Positions 18,062 to 26,636 of a DNA stretch of 64,000 nucleotides are shown here, piece by piece. Both the position numbers and the translations under genes were made by a program. The stretch spans positions 2,356,001-2,420,000 of the forward strand of contig NZ_CP036291.1 of the NCBI RefSeq assembly GCF_007750855.1, written 5' to 3'. Source of the stretch: Pirellulimonas nuda. GTDB lineage: Bacteria > Planctomycetota > Planctomycetia > Pirellulales > Lacipirellulaceae. Each line of letters begins with the position of its first letter. Position 1 is the stretch's first letter. A model generated the notes under the pieces. The model saw nothing but the letters and a program-made list of their open reading frames with translations. It was not told where the DNA came from and did no database searches.

Positions 18062-19012
18062 ATGCACATCAAGAAAGGCTGCTCACACGCCCTAGCTTCG
18101 GCGCTACTGCTATCGGGCTTGTGCATCGGATCCCCGTCGCGCGCCCAAGCGGAAGTGGCTGTTGCTCCGAGACGAATCTTGTTCGCCGGCTCGAGCAGCA
18201 CCTACTTCAACGACATGCCGCTTCAAGTGGCCGAACTGCTGAGCGCCCACGCGGGCATGCCCGCCAAGGCCATTCTTGCCGGGCGGAGCGGCAGCGGCAT
18301 CCACGTCTACCTGCGCGATGGGTACGACGACTACGAGTACGGCGTGCCGCGAGGAAGCACTTTTCTCGACGTGGTGCGGGACGGGGACTTCGATTACGTG
18401 GTTCTCATGGCGGTAGCCCAGTTCATTACGGGCGAAGATGGCGAGGAGCACGGCGCCGCGATCGACACGTATTGCCGCGCCGCGCGGGACGCCGGGAGCG
18501 AGCCGGTGATCTACGAAATGGGTTGGAGACGGAGCGATCGAGAAGAACTCGGCAGAAAGAAGATTTTGGAAGCCGCGGTTCGCAACGGGGTGCGGGTCTA
18601 CGTCCCGTGCTCCAGTGCGTGGGCGCGGGTGTACCGCGAGCGCCCCGACCTGCTGCTCCAGGACCCGCCGGATACTGCGCATCCGGGCGCCTTGGGCTGC
18701 TACCTGAATTTGTGCTGCTTCGTCCGCGCGTTCAGCGGAAAGTCGGCCGAGGGTCTTCCCGCCACGGTGCGCGACTGGGCGCCTATGGACGATGCAGCCA
18801 AGCAGCGGGTGGGAGAAGAGCGGAAGCGGAACCCCCCGAGCGATCCCTACGTGAAGGCCCTCCCAGGCTGGATGCAGACGCGATCAATGGGTTCGGAATC
18901 CATTGCTATCGACCCGGAAGTTGCCGCCTACCTGCAACAAGTCGCCGACCAAGCCTGCGACGACGCCGAGGCGGCGCTGAAGACGAAGGCGAAGCAGCAG
19001 GCGGAGCAATAG
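18062..19012 (+). CDS. SGNH/GDSL-type hydrolase, secreted
   Basis: 316 residues with a signal peptide ending near SRAQA. The start ATG at 18062 is chosen because an earlier in-frame start adds 28 residues without signal character. RRILFAGSSSTYFNDMP holds the block I nucleophile serine of the SGNH family; FDYVVLMAVAQF corresponds to the third block; and DTAHPGALGCYL supplies the Asp-x-x-His of the catalytic end. These enzymes usually remove acetyl or other acyl groups from polysaccharides, which fits the neighbouring sulfatases and glycosidases (inference). It converges on the sulfatase gene, 7 bp away. Confidence 0.78.
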   Translation: MHIKKGCSHALASALLLSGLCIGSPSRAQAEVAVAPRRILFAGSSSTYFNDMPLQVAELLSAHAGMPAKAILAGRSGSGIHVYLRDGYDDYEYGVPRGSTFLDVVRDGDFDYVVLMAVAQFITGEDGEEHGAAIDTYCRAARDAGSEPVIYEMGWRRSDREELGRKKILEAAVRNGVRVYVPCSSAWARVYRERPDLLLQDPPDTAHPGALGCYLNLCCFVRAFSGKSAEGLPATVRDWAPMDDAAKQRVGEERKRNPPSDPYVKALPGWMQTRSMGSESIAIDPEVAAYLQQVADQACDDAEAALKTKAKQQAEQ

Positions 19013-19019
19013 TCGCTGG

Positions 19020-20948
19020 CTATCGGTGCGTCGCTGATCGGTCAGTCGTGGACCGCCTCGGCCTCTCTGCGAGCAGTCGATTCGCCCAAACTGCGGCATA
19101 GCCGGTTGGGCTCGCCTGTGCGATGGTTCGAAGATCGTGCGTAGAGACGCGCGACGTCGCATCGAGCTGGTAGAGCGTATGGAACGCGAGTGTCGCAGAG
19201 GCGTCGTCCCGCGCGTGGATCGCCTCGTCGGCCAGCGTATTCAACCGCGACTGCGACGGCTCGATCCGGTAGAGGGCGTGCGCGGCGGTGATTCTGTTGG
19301 CGGCGTGTGGGTCTTCGAGCAACCTCTTCAACGAATTCGAGGCCGGCGCCGCGGCTCCGCCGAGTTCGAGGCAGCCCATCGCCCCCCAGTAGCGGAGGAC
19401 GGGGTGCTCGTCTTCCAAGCCTTGCTTCAAGCGACCCAGTTTGGACGGTGCCTGATCGCTAGCAGCAAAAGCAAGGTCGATGGCCTCCTCCCACGGGAAG
19501 TCGCCGTTGTTCGCGTAGTCGTAGATGGTCTGCCCAGCGGCCAGCTCTCCCCAAAACGCCTCGGGGATGACGCCCAGGTCTCGCGTTTCCAGCATGCGGG
19601 CCCGCAATACCGAGCGCATCGCCGCGGCTCGATCCCGATCGCGTTTGGGAGCCTTGTTGTCGATGATCAGGTCCACTGTTTCCCACGGGTCCACCGCAAC
19701 GCGAAACAGCTCGGCTGTGCGTTGGGGCGCCTTCCAGAACGGGGCAAGCGTGGCGTACAGCTCGCCACGTTTGGCCATGGCGCGCATCACCCGCCATGTC
19801 GCGATGCCGTAGGGGTATTCGTTTTGCAGGGTCCCGGGGAGGTGGGGGTAGAAGTTGTGCACATAGCGGTACTCGCCGTCGGTCAGCGCGCGGTGCATCC
19901 GCAGGGTTTCGTCGAATCGGTCGCCGTACAGAAAGGCGTAACGCCGCGGCTGAGCCCCCTCGCCGGCAAGCAGCGGCCGCCCCTGCATGTGTTCGGGGGG
20001 GGTGATCCCCGCCAGCGCGAGCGCCGTGGGGGCCAAGTCAACAAACTCCACCAGCGAGTCGATCTGGCTCCCGCCGGGGGGCGTGGCGTCGTTCGCGAAC
20101 TTTGGCGGGATTCGGAAGATCAGCGGAACATGGACGCCCGTGTGATAGACAAACCGCTTGCTCCTGGGGAGCACGCCGCCGTGGTCGGAGTAGTAAAACA
20201 CGATCGTGTCATTGGCCAAACCCGCGGCCTCGAGCTCGTCGAGAGCCAGGCCAACCTGCTGATCCATGGCCGTTATCACGTCGTGATAGACCGCGATATC
20301 GCGGCGGACGACGGGTGTGTCGGGGTAGATGGGCGGCACCTCGACCTGATCGAGATCGAGCCGAGGCGCAGGCGGGATCAGGCCCGATTGCCGGTACTGC
20401 GCGGTCTTCTCCGTGAACAGCGAGCTCTCGTGCGAGGTGGTGAAGTTGAGGACCGCGAAGAAAGGGGCGCCTTCGGGCCGGTTGCGGTAGTGGGCGGTTT
20501 CGCTGGAGTCGTCCCACCACGACTCGTCCTCGCCGAGAAAGTTATAGTCGGTCTTCCAGTTGTTGGTGCAGTAGTAGCCCGACTCGCGTAGGTAGCTCAC
20601 GTACGGACGAAAGCGGTCGGGTATCGCGTGCCGGCTACGCATGTGCTGTGTCCCCAGCGTCGTCGCGTAGACGCCGGTGAACAGCGTGGAGCGGGCCACC
20701 GCGCACACCGGGGCGTTCGAGAACGCGTTGCGGTACTGGACCCCCTCCGCGGCGAGTCGGTCGATCCGCGGGGTCTTGGCCAAAGCGTTGCCGTAGCAGC
20801 CAAGCCAAGACGCCGAGTTGTCTTCGGACGTGATCCAGAGAATGTTGGGACGGTCCGCTGGTTGTCCAATTGCGCTGGGAGTGAAACGCAGCCCGATCGA
20901 GAACGTCAGCGACAATGCGAGCGCGAACAGAACGTGGCGTCGAATCAT
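19020..20948 (-). CDS. Sulfatase with HEAT-like C-terminus and an atypical active-site sequence
   Basis: 642 residues with a signal peptide (ALALSLTFSIGLRF...AIG). The type I sulfatase core is clear: PNILWITSEDNSASWLGCYG, YYSDHGGVLPRSKRFVYH and VPLIFRIPPKF. The cysteine normally converted to formylglycine sits in NAPVCAVARSTLFTG: the C-x-P/A-x-R consensus reads C-A-V-A-R, so Pro/Ala is replaced by Val. The last 140 residues (VLRYWGAMGCLELGG, AANRITAAHALYRIE, ATLAFHTLYQLD) form HEAT-like repeats. The enzyme would desulfate a polysaccharide outside the cytoplasm. Its ATG overlaps by 4 bp the stop of the upstream beta-helix/rhamnosidase gene, so they are co-expressed. Confidence 0.87.
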   Translation of the reverse strand: MIRRHVLFALALSLTFSIGLRFTPSAIGQPADRPNILWITSEDNSASWLGCYGNALAKTPRIDRLAAEGVQYRNAFSNAPVCAVARSTLFTGVYATTLGTQHMRSRHAIPDRFRPYVSYLRESGYYCTNNWKTDYNFLGEDESWWDDSSETAHYRNRPEGAPFFAVLNFTTSHESSLFTEKTAQYRQSGLIPPAPRLDLDQVEVPPIYPDTPVVRRDIAVYHDVITAMDQQVGLALDELEAAGLANDTIVFYYSDHGGVLPRSKRFVYHTGVHVPLIFRIPPKFANDATPPGGSQIDSLVEFVDLAPTALALAGITPPEHMQGRPLLAGEGAQPRRYAFLYGDRFDETLRMHRALTDGEYRYVHNFYPHLPGTLQNEYPYGIATWRVMRAMAKRGELYATLAPFWKAPQRTAELFRVAVDPWETVDLIIDNKAPKRDRDRAAAMRSVLRARMLETRDLGVIPEAFWGELAAGQTIYDYANNGDFPWEEAIDLAFAASDQAPSKLGRLKQGLEDEHPVLRYWGAMGCLELGGAAAPASNSLKRLLEDPHAANRITAAHALYRIEPSQSRLNTLADEAIHARDDASATLAFHTLYQLDATSRVSTHDLRTIAQASPTGYAAVWANRLLAERPRRSTTDRSATHR

Positions 20949-23900
20949 GGTAGGGATGTCGCTTGTGGCTTTTCGGCGGAACGAACGTTCAGGTCGGCTA
21001 GCGGCACGACGAAGTCATATTCGCCCGAGCCGATCGTGATTTTCATCTGCCCGTCGCTAGGGGTTCGCTGTGTGATCCAACCCCCTTCGATGGTCGTTCC
21101 GCCTTCAGTAATCCGCGCAGCGTGGGCGATAGGGAGACACAAAGTGGCGGAGGTGTTGGGGGGCGCCGTGACCCGGAGCCTCAGTTCACCGTGAATCTTC
21201 TCCCAGGCGACACGGATCTCGCCGTAGGGTGAGTCGTACGACGCCCTGACCCAAGTGATCGAGTCGCTTGCGTCCAGGCCGGGCCGCACGAAGAAGTGCT
21301 TGTAGCCCGCGTGCTGATCGTCTGGCACGATGCCGGCGAGGCCCTCCATGAACCATGGGCCCACATGGAGGTACGAGCTGTGGAGGCGCGACTTGTGACC
21401 CTCCCAGCTCTCCCACAGGGTGGTTGCCCCCTGACGCATCATGTTCCCCCAGCCCGGGTAATCCGGCTTTGAGACCATCGTGTAGGCGAGATCGTTGCGT
21501 CCGCTCTGCAGCAGGTGGCCGAAGATAAAGTAGCCCCCGGTGATGCCGCCCCAGAAGTGACCGTCGCGGTGGATCAGAACTTCGTCCACGAACCTATGCT
21601 CGACCCGCGGGCGGACCTCGCTGGGGGGGACGTCGACCATCAGGGCGATCGCCAGGCAGGCCTGCAAGTTGCTGACGTAGCCGCCGCTCTGCTCGTCAAA
21701 GAACTCGCGGTGGATCGCTTGCCGCACTTGCTCGGCGCGGCCTGCGTATTGGGCCGCTTGCTCGGGACGGTCCAGGGCCGCGGCGACCTTGGCGGCGGTC
21801 TCCAGGTTGTGGACCCAGAAGCAGTTGTTGAGGAACAGGCTTTCCCGCGTGTCTCCGTTGATCCCCGACGCGCCAGGCCAGAGCCAGTCGCCGAGGAAGT
21901 CCCACTGCCCGCCGAAGCGTAGCAAGAGATCGTCTTCCGATTTCGAATCGAGGTAGGCCAGCCACTTCTGCATCATGGGGAAGTTGTCTTCGAGCACCGC
22001 TTGATCCCCGTAATGTCGATAGGCGAGCCACGGCAGAGTGATGCAGATTCCGCTCCAGATCGGGCCGCCCCCTCCCCAGTAGGTCGGAGCTGTGTAGGGC
22101 AACGCCCCCTCGTCGGGCGCAGGCCGAGTCTTGGCGTCTTCGCCCAAGCCCCAAGAAGGGAGATGGCCCTGCACGTCCCGCCAGTCCTCGCACCATTTCG
22201 AGTAGAACGCGGCCAGGCCGTAGGTGTTCACGGCCATCTGCGTCGTTGCGTGCGCATCGCCCCCATAGCCCATCCGTTCGCGTTGCGGGCAGTCGACGAC
22301 GTACCCGCCAAGGCTCAGGTTCTCGAACGTCCAGCAGGTCGTGTCGTAGATCTTGTTCAGCAGCGGATCGGAGCACTCAAAGCGGCCCACCCGGGGGAAG
22401 TCGCTCCGCACCAAGTAGCCGCGTGCGTCGGACAGTTTCGGAGGGGTGCGTAGCCCGCCGATGGTGATCCACCTCCCCGATCCGTAGTTGAAGCGGTTCT
22501 GGAAGGTCCCCTTGCCGGTCGGACCGATCCGGAAGGCGCTATGGATGTTGTGGGTCCGGCGTTCGTCGGGGTGTTCCGACCAATCCAGCGTCACCAAGTC
22601 GCCCGGTTGGCCGGTTAGGTCGATCTCAAACAGCCCCGCGTAGTTGACGCCCATGTCGATGCGGTATTGATTCTCGCCCCGCTCCTCAATCGCCTGCGGT
22701 TCGATCTTGGTCACACGGCGGTTGGGCTCGAGCGCCGCAGCAGTGACCTTCAGTTCCAGCGGGCAGATCCGCACGGTGTTCCACGCCGAGTCGTCGAAGG
22801 GCGTATCGCACCAACCGGGCGCCTCGCGGCCGGCGTCGTAGAACTCGCCGCCGTAGTTCCTGAACCACCACTCGCCCAGCAGCACGTTGGGGCTTGGGTG
22901 GGTCTTCCAGGCGCCATCGGTCGCGATGCGGATGGTCTCGCCCGACGGGAACTTGAGGTCCGCCTGGGCGAGCACCAGCGGGGTGTCTGGCCGGCCAGGA
23001 GTTTGGTACGGGCGAAAGATCGACCACGATGTCCCGAGCCAGAACCCGATCACGTTCTTGCCGGGGCGCAGGGCGCCAGCGATGTCGTAGGCGACGTACC
23101 TGGCCCGCTGGGAGTGATCGGAAACGCAAGGCTCTAGCACCGTGTCGCCGATCTTGGTCCCGTTCACGTACAGCTCATGGTAGCCAATGGATGCGACGTA
23201 GATGACCGCTTCGGTCGGTTTGTCCGGCAGGTCGAACTCCTCCCGAACCCATGGGTCCGCGAAGAACTCCCCCTCAAGCGGGGCGTCATTCACCACCACA
23301 TGAGACTTCGGCGATCCGATCCACTCGGCCGACCAGTCTCCGCGGTTCATCGGCCCCATCGACCAACTCGCGGTCCCGCTCCAAGGGGTCCACTGGCCAT
23401 CGGCGAGGCGGACTTTCACTTTCCAGTAGCAGCGAGCCCCGTACCGCAGCGCAGCGCCTGCATAAGGAATCGAAATTGAACGATCCGACTGCACAACGCC
23501 AGAGTCCCACAGATCTCCCTCGCCGCGATCGAGCGTTTCGGGCGAGCTCGCGACGAGGACGTGGTAGGCTGTTTGCTGCACACCGCGCTGCGTCGGGGAC
23601 GCCTCGAGCCGCCACGCGAGACGCGGCTCGGCCCGGTCGATGCCGCGGGGGTTCTCGAGGCTGTCGCATCGCAGGTGAGTCACCTTAACCGATCCCCCTT
23701 GCTTCGAGCCCTCGGTGGCCCAAGTGGCGTCGGGGCAGGCCGCCTGGAACGCGAGCATGCAAAGCGCCAGCAGCCACGCCCCGGCACGCCGGCCAGACGC
23801 AGTCGCAAGCCAGCGGTGTCGGCCTGCAAACCGCGCGGCCAAGAGCAGCACCGCAAGATGGATGGCGCGAGGCTCGGGCGTCGCCAAGGACTGGGAAGTG

Positions 23901-26065
23901 GCGCCCTGCTGGCCGGTGCGTCCGAAGTTCGACCGCCACTGGTCGTATTGCTCGGTCCCGATGGGGCCGAGGTTCTGGTCGCCGTAGGGGTCGTTCGTCA
24001 GGGGGGCTTGGCCCCCGTAGTGGTCGCGCCAGACGGAGTAGTCGGCGGCATCGACTTGTCCGTCGTTGTTGTAGTCGCCTGCCAAGATGGTTGTCACGGT
24101 GTCGCCTCGGAGTTGAAAGTACTCGATGAACCAGACTTCGCTCGGCTGGCTCGCGTGTGTGATGAGCCGGACTTGCAGGTTGGCGTTGTCGTCCGCGGTG
24201 GAAGGGAGATCGATAAAGCCGGTCGATAGGTTGAAGTTGCTCCCTGGTTGGCCGCTCCATCCGGAGGCGCCCGGCTCGTTCTGTCCATTCCACTGGCCGT
24301 GGTCCAGCAGCACGGTCTCCCAGACGCCGCCGGTGTTGATTTGCAACTCGAAGTAGTCGCCCCAGTCGGGCGATTTGTTCACCACGTTCTCCAGCGTCTC
24401 GTAGCTGGCTGATTCGTCTTGCATCACGAACAGCTCGATCGCGACGTTGTGGTAGCCTTCGGTGGAAATAGCACGGGTCAGCGATCCGCTGAGCCCCCGG
24501 GCAACGGATCGGACCACGCCTTGGGCGTCTGGCTCGGCAGAGTTGGTCCAGGCGCCGGACTCGGCCCAGCCGTTGGTGGGGAGGGGGGCGGCGCCCCCCC
24601 GTCCCACGGGGCCGGGCGCCAAGGGGTCGAGGATGAAGTCGTCCGCGAACAGTAGCACCGCGGGCTCGTAGCCCGGATCGGCGCCGCCGGGACCGACGGG
24701 GTCGTTCAGGTCCCAGGGGTGCGGCGGGGCGCCTTGGTCCCAACCCGCCCCGAGCCAGTAGTCCCAACTCGTGTTCGTCTGGCCAAGGTAAAAGGCGCCG
24801 ATGTCGTTGCGCGAACCGTCTGGGTCGTTGTAGGCCGGGTCGGGGTTGCCGGCGTCGATCGCGCTCGAACCGGGGGCCAAGCGGTAATCGTCGGACGACG
24901 CGTTGGCGAAAGTGGGGTTGGCGTTCAGCAGGTTGTAATCGATTGTCCGGCCCGTTCCGCTGGAATCGTCCTTAAGGATCTGGAACCGGATGTTGTTAAG
25001 GATGTTGTTCTCGATGGTGATGTCTTGCAGGTTGCCGGTCAGCAGCACGCCGTGATCCGCATCCAGCCCGGTGTTGTTCCAGATCTTCACGTTGGAAGTT
25101 AGCGGGCTGCCGTTGACGTGGAAGATGCGTCGCTTGATGTTGTAGCCCAGGTTGTGGTGCACCCGGACGTTGTCGACCGTCTGGTTGTCTTCTGAGTTGA
25201 TGGAGACAAGACCGCTGAGGCCGCTGCTGTACGAGTCGTGCACGATGTTGTTGTGGATCTCGATGTCCTCGATGCCGCTGGTCCACGCATCGACGTAGAT
25301 CCCCACGCGGGGTAGGTCGTGGACGTAGTTGTGGTGGATCACGCCCCGCTTGTTGGGCCCCTTGGAGTCGATCCCTTCTTTCTGACCCCCCCACACCTCG
25401 TTGTAAGCGACCTCGAAGTCTTCTACGCGGCCCAGGGAGATGCCTTCGTGCGGCGGGTGGTTGGGAGCGGGGTTGGGGTGTTCGCCGGGGGCGTCCCAGG
25501 AGTTGGGCTTTTCTACTTTGTTGTTCCAAACCGTGATGTACTGGCTGGGGGCTTGGGCGCCGGCGTCACCCCACACCCCGATCCCCGGTCCGTAGGTGTT
25601 GTAGGTGTGGTTGTTCTGAATCACGACATGCTTTGACTTCCAGACCGAGATGCCCTGGTCCTTGGAGTTCTGCAGCCGCAGGTTCTCGATCTTGACGTAG
25701 TTCTGCCCGCGCACTTCGAGAATCGAGTCGTCGTCCCGCGCAGACAGGGCGCCGTCGAGCACCGCGGTTTCGCCCGGCGCGCTGGCGATCGTAATCCAGT
25801 TGTCTGGGCTCCCCGACTTGGAGAGCGTCAGCGGGCCATTCAGCGAGTAGAGCCCTTCGCGGAAGTAGAGTGTGTCGCCCGGCTGCAGAGCGTTCAGCGC
25901 TATCTGGGCGTTCCTTTTGGGCTGATCAAAAGCGCCCGGGTTGGCGTCGTCGCCCCACGGCGCTACGTAGACCGTGGCGGCCGGGGCGTGACCAACCCCC
26001 TGCAGGCAAACGCACGCTAGCAGCAGGGCCAGGCGACGCCCCGAGCGGGAGGAGACCAATTCCAT
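20945..26065 (-). CDS. Fused beta-helix/PEP-CTERM protein and alpha-L-rhamnosidase (GH78-like)
   Basis: A single 1706-residue frame that looks like two proteins. Part 1 (residues 1 to about 755): signal peptide, DUF1565/parallel beta-helix (YVAPWGDDANPGAFDQPKRN, repeated N-N segments such as HHNYVHDLPRVG), a jelly-roll-like region, a dockerin-like repeat (GDYNNDGQVDAADYSVWRD, residues about 662-683), then a PEP-CTERM-like tail at about residue 728 (ATPEPRAIHLAVLLLAARF followed by basic residues). Part 2 (from about residue 765): a second signal-like stretch (AGAWLLALCMLAFQAACPD) and an alpha-L-rhamnosidase with fibronectin-like N-domain, VDCPQRERMGYGGDA of the GH78 catalytic domain at about residue 1260, and a Greek-key C-domain. 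Sorting tails belong at the C-terminus, so loss of a stop codon or an indel probably merged neighbours; ATG 26065 is the most credible start. Confidence 0.8.
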   Translation of the reverse strand: MELVSSRSGRRLALLLACVCLQGVGHAPAATVYVAPWGDDANPGAFDQPKRNAQIALNALQPGDTLYFREGLYSLNGPLTLSKSGSPDNWITIASAPGETAVLDGALSARDDDSILEVRGQNYVKIENLRLQNSKDQGISVWKSKHVVIQNNHTYNTYGPGIGVWGDAGAQAPSQYITVWNNKVEKPNSWDAPGEHPNPAPNHPPHEGISLGRVEDFEVAYNEVWGGQKEGIDSKGPNKRGVIHHNYVHDLPRVGIYVDAWTSGIEDIEIHNNIVHDSYSSGLSGLVSINSEDNQTVDNVRVHHNLGYNIKRRIFHVNGSPLTSNVKIWNNTGLDADHGVLLTGNLQDITIENNILNNIRFQILKDDSSGTGRTIDYNLLNANPTFANASSDDYRLAPGSSAIDAGNPDPAYNDPDGSRNDIGAFYLGQTNTSWDYWLGAGWDQGAPPHPWDLNDPVGPGGADPGYEPAVLLFADDFILDPLAPGPVGRGGAAPLPTNGWAESGAWTNSAEPDAQGVVRSVARGLSGSLTRAISTEGYHNVAIELFVMQDESASYETLENVVNKSPDWGDYFELQINTGGVWETVLLDHGQWNGQNEPGASGWSGQPGSNFNLSTGFIDLPSTADDNANLQVRLITHASQPSEVWFIEYFQLRGDTVTTILAGDYNNDGQVDAADYSVWRDHYGGQAPLTNDPYGDQNLGPIGTEQYDQWRSNFGRTGQQGATSQSLATPEPRAIHLAVLLLAARFAGRHRWLATASGRRAGAWLLALCMLAFQAACPDATWATEGSKQGGSVKVTHLRCDSLENPRGIDRAEPRLAWRLEASPTQRGVQQTAYHVLVASSPETLDRGEGDLWDSGVVQSDRSISIPYAGAALRYGARCYWKVKVRLADGQWTPWSGTASWSMGPMNRGDWSAEWIGSPKSHVVVNDAPLEGEFFADPWVREEFDLPDKPTEAVIYVASIGYHELYVNGTKIGDTVLEPCVSDHSQRARYVAYDIAGALRPGKNVIGFWLGTSWSIFRPYQTPGRPDTPLVLAQADLKFPSGETIRIATDGAWKTHPSPNVLLGEWWFRNYGGEFYDAGREAPGWCDTPFDDSAWNTVRICPLELKVTAAALEPNRRVTKIEPQAIEERGENQYRIDMGVNYAGLFEIDLTGQPGDLVTLDWSEHPDERRTHNIHSAFRIGPTGKGTFQNRFNYGSGRWITIGGLRTPPKLSDARGYLVRSDFPRVGRFECSDPLLNKIYDTTCWTFENLSLGGYVVDCPQRERMGYGGDAHATTQMAVNTYGLAAFYSKWCEDWRDVQGHLPSWGLGEDAKTRPAPDEGALPYTAPTYWGGGGPIWSGICITLPWLAYRHYGDQAVLEDNFPMMQKWLAYLDSKSEDDLLLRFGGQWDFLGDWLWPGASGINGDTRESLFLNNCFWVHNLETAAKVAAALDRPEQAAQYAGRAEQVRQAIHREFFDEQSGGYVSNLQACLAIALMVDVPPSEVRPRVEHRFVDEVLIHRDGHFWGGITGGYFIFGHLLQSGRNDLAYTMVSKPDYPGWGNMMRQGATTLWESWEGHKSRLHSSYLHVGPWFMEGLAGIVPDDQHAGYKHFFVRPGLDASDSITWVRASYDSPYGEIRVAWEKIHGELRLRVTAPPNTSATLCLPIAHAARITEGGTTIEGGWITQRTPSDGQMKITIGSGEYDFVVPLADLNVRSAEKPQATSLP

Positions 26066-26636
26066 CGTGGATTGTGGATTTGAGGCAGGGCTGCGAATGC
26101 ATACGACGCAGGCCTCCTGCGTCGCGATCGACAAGGCGGGAGCGCCTCTGGTCGGGCCGCCCACTCGTAGGGAGTCGGGCAGCCGAGACGCGCTCACCTG
26201 CGCCTAGCCCGCGGGCTGCGCGGCACGGTTGCGAAGTAGAAGGCGTCTCGGGCCAGAAGCGGGACATGCGTTTTGCACCCGCGGTGCACCGCACGCTTCG
26301 GTGGCGATCCCCCGCCGGGATTTTTGCCGGTTTCTGATGGCGAGGGTGTCCCGGTTAGGCCGGTCGAGTCCTTTCGTGTGTGGGGCATGCAAGCGCTCCG
26401 CAGGCAGCTCCGCGCCTGCCGAGCCCATGCACTGCCCCGATCGAGATCCATCGCACTAGTCAACGGCATTTGCGGACAGTAGTCCCATCCTCGTCTGCGT
26501 TGTTTATCGCCAGCACCGATCCTCGCCTGCGCCTTGAAGCGTGCGCGGAATCGTCACCGTCCTCGTGCGTCGCACGGATCGGGTCTTCGACGGGCCGAGC
26601 CTGCTTCCGAGAGAACCCCGAGGGAAGCCCAGAGCG
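26066..26636. other. Divergent intergenic region
   Basis: 571 bp between the start of the minus-strand beta-helix gene and a plus-strand PEP-CTERM gene. No gene-like frame with family features was seen; overlapping short frames occur on both strands as expected in high-GC DNA. It should contain both promoters. A weak ribosome binding site (AGGGAAG) lies 11-17 bases before the ATG at 26637. No repeat or hairpin stood out except a small one (GCAGGC...GCCTGC) near 26400. Confidence 0.4.

Noticed and set aside
19137-20591. 484-codon plus frame over the sulfatase
   Set aside because: Shadow of the sulfatase, with no signal or motif.
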